Positions 6,258 through 7,376 of a DNA stretch of 7,376 nt are shown piece by piece (the first letter of the stretch is position 1; each line of letters begins with the position of its first letter). Where the stretch lies: the NCBI GenBank assembly GCA_023393235.1, contig JAEWMH010000209.1:1-7376 (forward strand), read 5' to 3'. The stretch comes from Bacillota bacterium (lineage in GTDB: Bacteria; Bacillota; Bacilli; Paenibacillales; NBRC-103111). The translations under genes were made by a program, and so were the position numbers. Under the pieces are notes generated by a model. That model was not told where the DNA came from and searched no databases. It saw nothing but the letters and a program-made list of their open reading frames with translations.

Positions 6258-6285
6258 AAAAAAACGCGGTCCGATATCGCGTTTT
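6258..6285 (-). terminator. Rho-independent terminator upstream of the recA promoters
   Basis: On the minus strand AAAACGCG (6285-6278) and CGCGTTTT (6268-6261) form an 8-bp stem with a 9-base loop, and the T run continues to 6258 (seven T in all). It insulates recA from transcription arriving from the cinA side. It lies about 700 bases beyond the cinA stop. Confidence 0.8.
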
Positions 6286-6318
6286 GGCGTTGTCTGGCGC
6301 AATGCCTGAATTTGCGGG

Positions 6319-6357
6319 AACCGGCGGTGGTGCAGCCTCTGGCCAATTGTGCCGGTT
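6319..6357. repeat. 7-bp inverted repeat
   Basis: AACCGGC (6319-6325) and GCCGGTT (6351-6357) are perfect inverted copies around a 25-base loop. Neither strand has a clear T run after it, so it is not called a terminator. Confidence 0.35.
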
Positions 6358-6452
6358 CTTGTTTATAAACGCACCACGCGGCCGTTTTGGCGGGAATGCG
6401 AAGCTGAGCGGATGAGCAACGAGCTCGGTGACTGCCTCTGGGTGATGGTTGA

Positions 6453-6641
6453 TTCTAACGGAAGACACAGCCGCTATTTGCCTTGGAATCGGCCGTTTGG
6501 AAATCTAACGGAAGTGAGCGCCGCTATTTGAGGTCTTTGGCCTATTTAAAGGGCAAAAGGGGCCGAATAACGGCGCTGGCCGCCGTTAGAATTTCCACGA
6601 AGGAGATATGGCCGAAATAAGGGCTGTGGCCGTCGTTAGCC
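6453..6641. repeat. Large dyad of four 28-bp motifs, two direct and two inverted
   Basis: Copies A (6453-6480) and B (6503-6530) run forward; copies C (6564-6591) and D (6614-6641) run in reverse. The shared pattern begins CTAACG and ends GCCGCTATTTG or close variants. A to B and C to D are both spaced exactly 50 bases, and both nested pairs (A with D, B with C) are centred on 6547, at TTTAAA (6545-6550). A and B are identical at 23 of 28 positions. I take it as an intergenic repeat of the kind found in several copies per genome; this cannot be tested from one window. Confidence 0.8.
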
Positions 6642-6993
6642 CGGCATCTGCCCGCTTTAGCCCCAAAGCTGCCCGCAAGGATTGCGCACACCACAAGACG
6701 CTCATAACTCAAAAGCCCGGATTACCGTAAAAGCATTCCGCTCCAGCAGAAGTTTCGCTCCTCTAACCAACTTTTCCTGCAGCAGCCACCACTTTCACTT
6801 CATCCTCCGCGCTCCAGTCAACGCCTTCATTGCTCATTCCCCGCCGGCTCCGGCGACCCGGTAAACGCTCCTGTCCACCTGTCGTGCTTTCTCATCCACA
6901 TACATCGCCATCTCACGTCTCACCCCTGCCCCAGGCCTGCCGGACCGCTCCTTAAGCGCCTGCTGGCCTTCACAGCCCTCGGCGGCCATCCGC

Positions 6994-7376
6994 CTAGCTC
7001 CGGCTCACCAAATGACGCCACAGCATGTACAGCGCCTGCTTGGCGGCCCGCAGCTTCACAATCTCCCTGCTGCCGCCCAGCCGGTTCTTGGTTACCTCTA
7101 CAGGACCGTCCCGTTTGGCTAAGCCGATATAGACCAGTCCCGGGGGTTTGCCCTCGGATGAATCCGGACCGGCCACCCCCGTCACGGATAGGGCATAGTC
7201 CGCATCCAGGGAGCTGCGCAGATTGGCGGCCATCAGCTCAGCGGTACGTTCACTCACTGCCCCCGGCGCGCCTTCCCCCTCCAGCACCTCCATAGGGATC
7301 TCCAGCAGCTTGTGCTTCAGCCCGTTGGAGTAGCTGACGATGCCTCCTTTGAAGGCCGCTGAGCTCCCCGGAAGGC
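6994..7376 (-). CDS. cinA: CinA C-terminal domain (partial, N-terminus off the right edge)
   Basis: The last 126 residues of a CinA family protein, ending at TAG 6994. They correspond to the C-terminal domain, which in characterised members deamidates nicotinamide mononucleotide in pyridine-nucleotide salvage. Readable family features in the visible fragment are GSSAAFKGGIVSYSN at 3-17, GAVSERTAELMA at 38-49, the core ALSVTGVAGPD at 61-71 and KPPGLVYIGLA at 76-86. The usual N-terminal molybdopterin-binding-like domain of full-length CinA (about 400 residues) would lie beyond the window, so whether it is present cannot be told. In B. subtilis and relatives cinA lies directly upstream of recA; here the two are separated by more than 900 bases and a terminator, so they are probably not a simple operon. 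Confidence 0.93.
   Translation of the reverse strand, partial: LPGSSAAFKGGIVSYSNGLKHKLLEIPMEVLEGEGAPGAVSERTAELMAANLRSSLDADYALSVTGVAGPDSSEGKPPGLVYIGLAKRDGPVEVTKNRLGGSREIVKLRAAKQALYMLWRHLVSRS

Larger units (their letters stand above)
6286..6993. other. Non-coding gap between cinA and the recA control region
   Basis: About 700 bases in which I see no convincing gene on either strand: open frames are short and lack good ribosome binding sites and family resemblance. It holds the inverted repeat at 6319-6357 and the four-motif dyad at 6453-6641. No strong terminator is seen directly after the cinA stop; the first good one is at 6258-6285. Confidence 0.65.

Noticed and set aside
6208..6468. An 86-codon minus-strand frame upstream of recA
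   Set aside because: It runs through the terminator at 6258-6285 and into the distal recA promoter, and has no ribosome binding site or recognised family.
6453..6641. CRISPR array interpretation of the 28-bp repeats
   Set aside because: There are only four diverged copies, two of them inverted, and no cas genes. The layout is a dyad, not an array.
6834..6923. A 29-codon minus-strand frame after cinA (starting GTG 6923, with internal ATGs)
   Set aside because: It is very short, its upstream purine-rich stretch is not a proper ribosome binding site, and I recognise no family. Nothing supports it over chance in GC-rich DNA.

Overview
The window is a conserved chromosomal housekeeping segment of a spore-forming Firmicute, most likely Paenibacillus or a close relative. 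Evidence for this is the gene order cinA-recA-recX-rny-ymdB-spoVS-dipeptidase, a near-canonical SpoVS sporulation protein, a Bacillus-type LexA box at recA, Gram-positive ribosome binding sites and moderately high GC. Every gene I can support lies on the minus strand, so transcription runs from high to low coordinates. I see no phage, IS element, CRISPR array, toxin-antitoxin pair, rRNA or tRNA.

Layout in transcription order: the C-terminal part of cinA enters at the right edge and ends at 6994. About 940 bases without a convincing gene follow. They hold a 189-bp dyad of four related 28-bp motifs (6453-6641), a rho-independent terminator (6258-6285) and the recA control region: two sigma-A-like promoters with a LexA box and a long inverted repeat between them. 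recA (4992-6047) is followed by a strong 12-bp hairpin with no U run, then recX (4244-4912). A gap of about 450 bases then carries an unexplained segment (4030-4243) and a clear sigma-A promoter for rny. rny (2242-3792), ymdB (1319-2113) and spoVS (921-1181) follow, with a possible terminator after rny and strong terminators after ymdB and spoVS. A metal-dependent dipeptidase of family M19 starts at 793 and runs off the left edge.

Functionally the window joins DNA repair (RecA, with RecX as its modulator, under SOS control), mRNA turnover (RNase Y), a phosphodiesterase linked to developmental choice (YmdB) and sporulation (SpoVS). The coding content is ordinary. The best leads are non-coding: the four-copy dyad, whose arms keep matching sequence variants; the recX-rny gap element; the recA leader; and an apparent ATT start codon for ymdB, supported by ribosome-binding-site spacing, protein length and active-site numbering. 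I found no sign of a novel multi-gene system.
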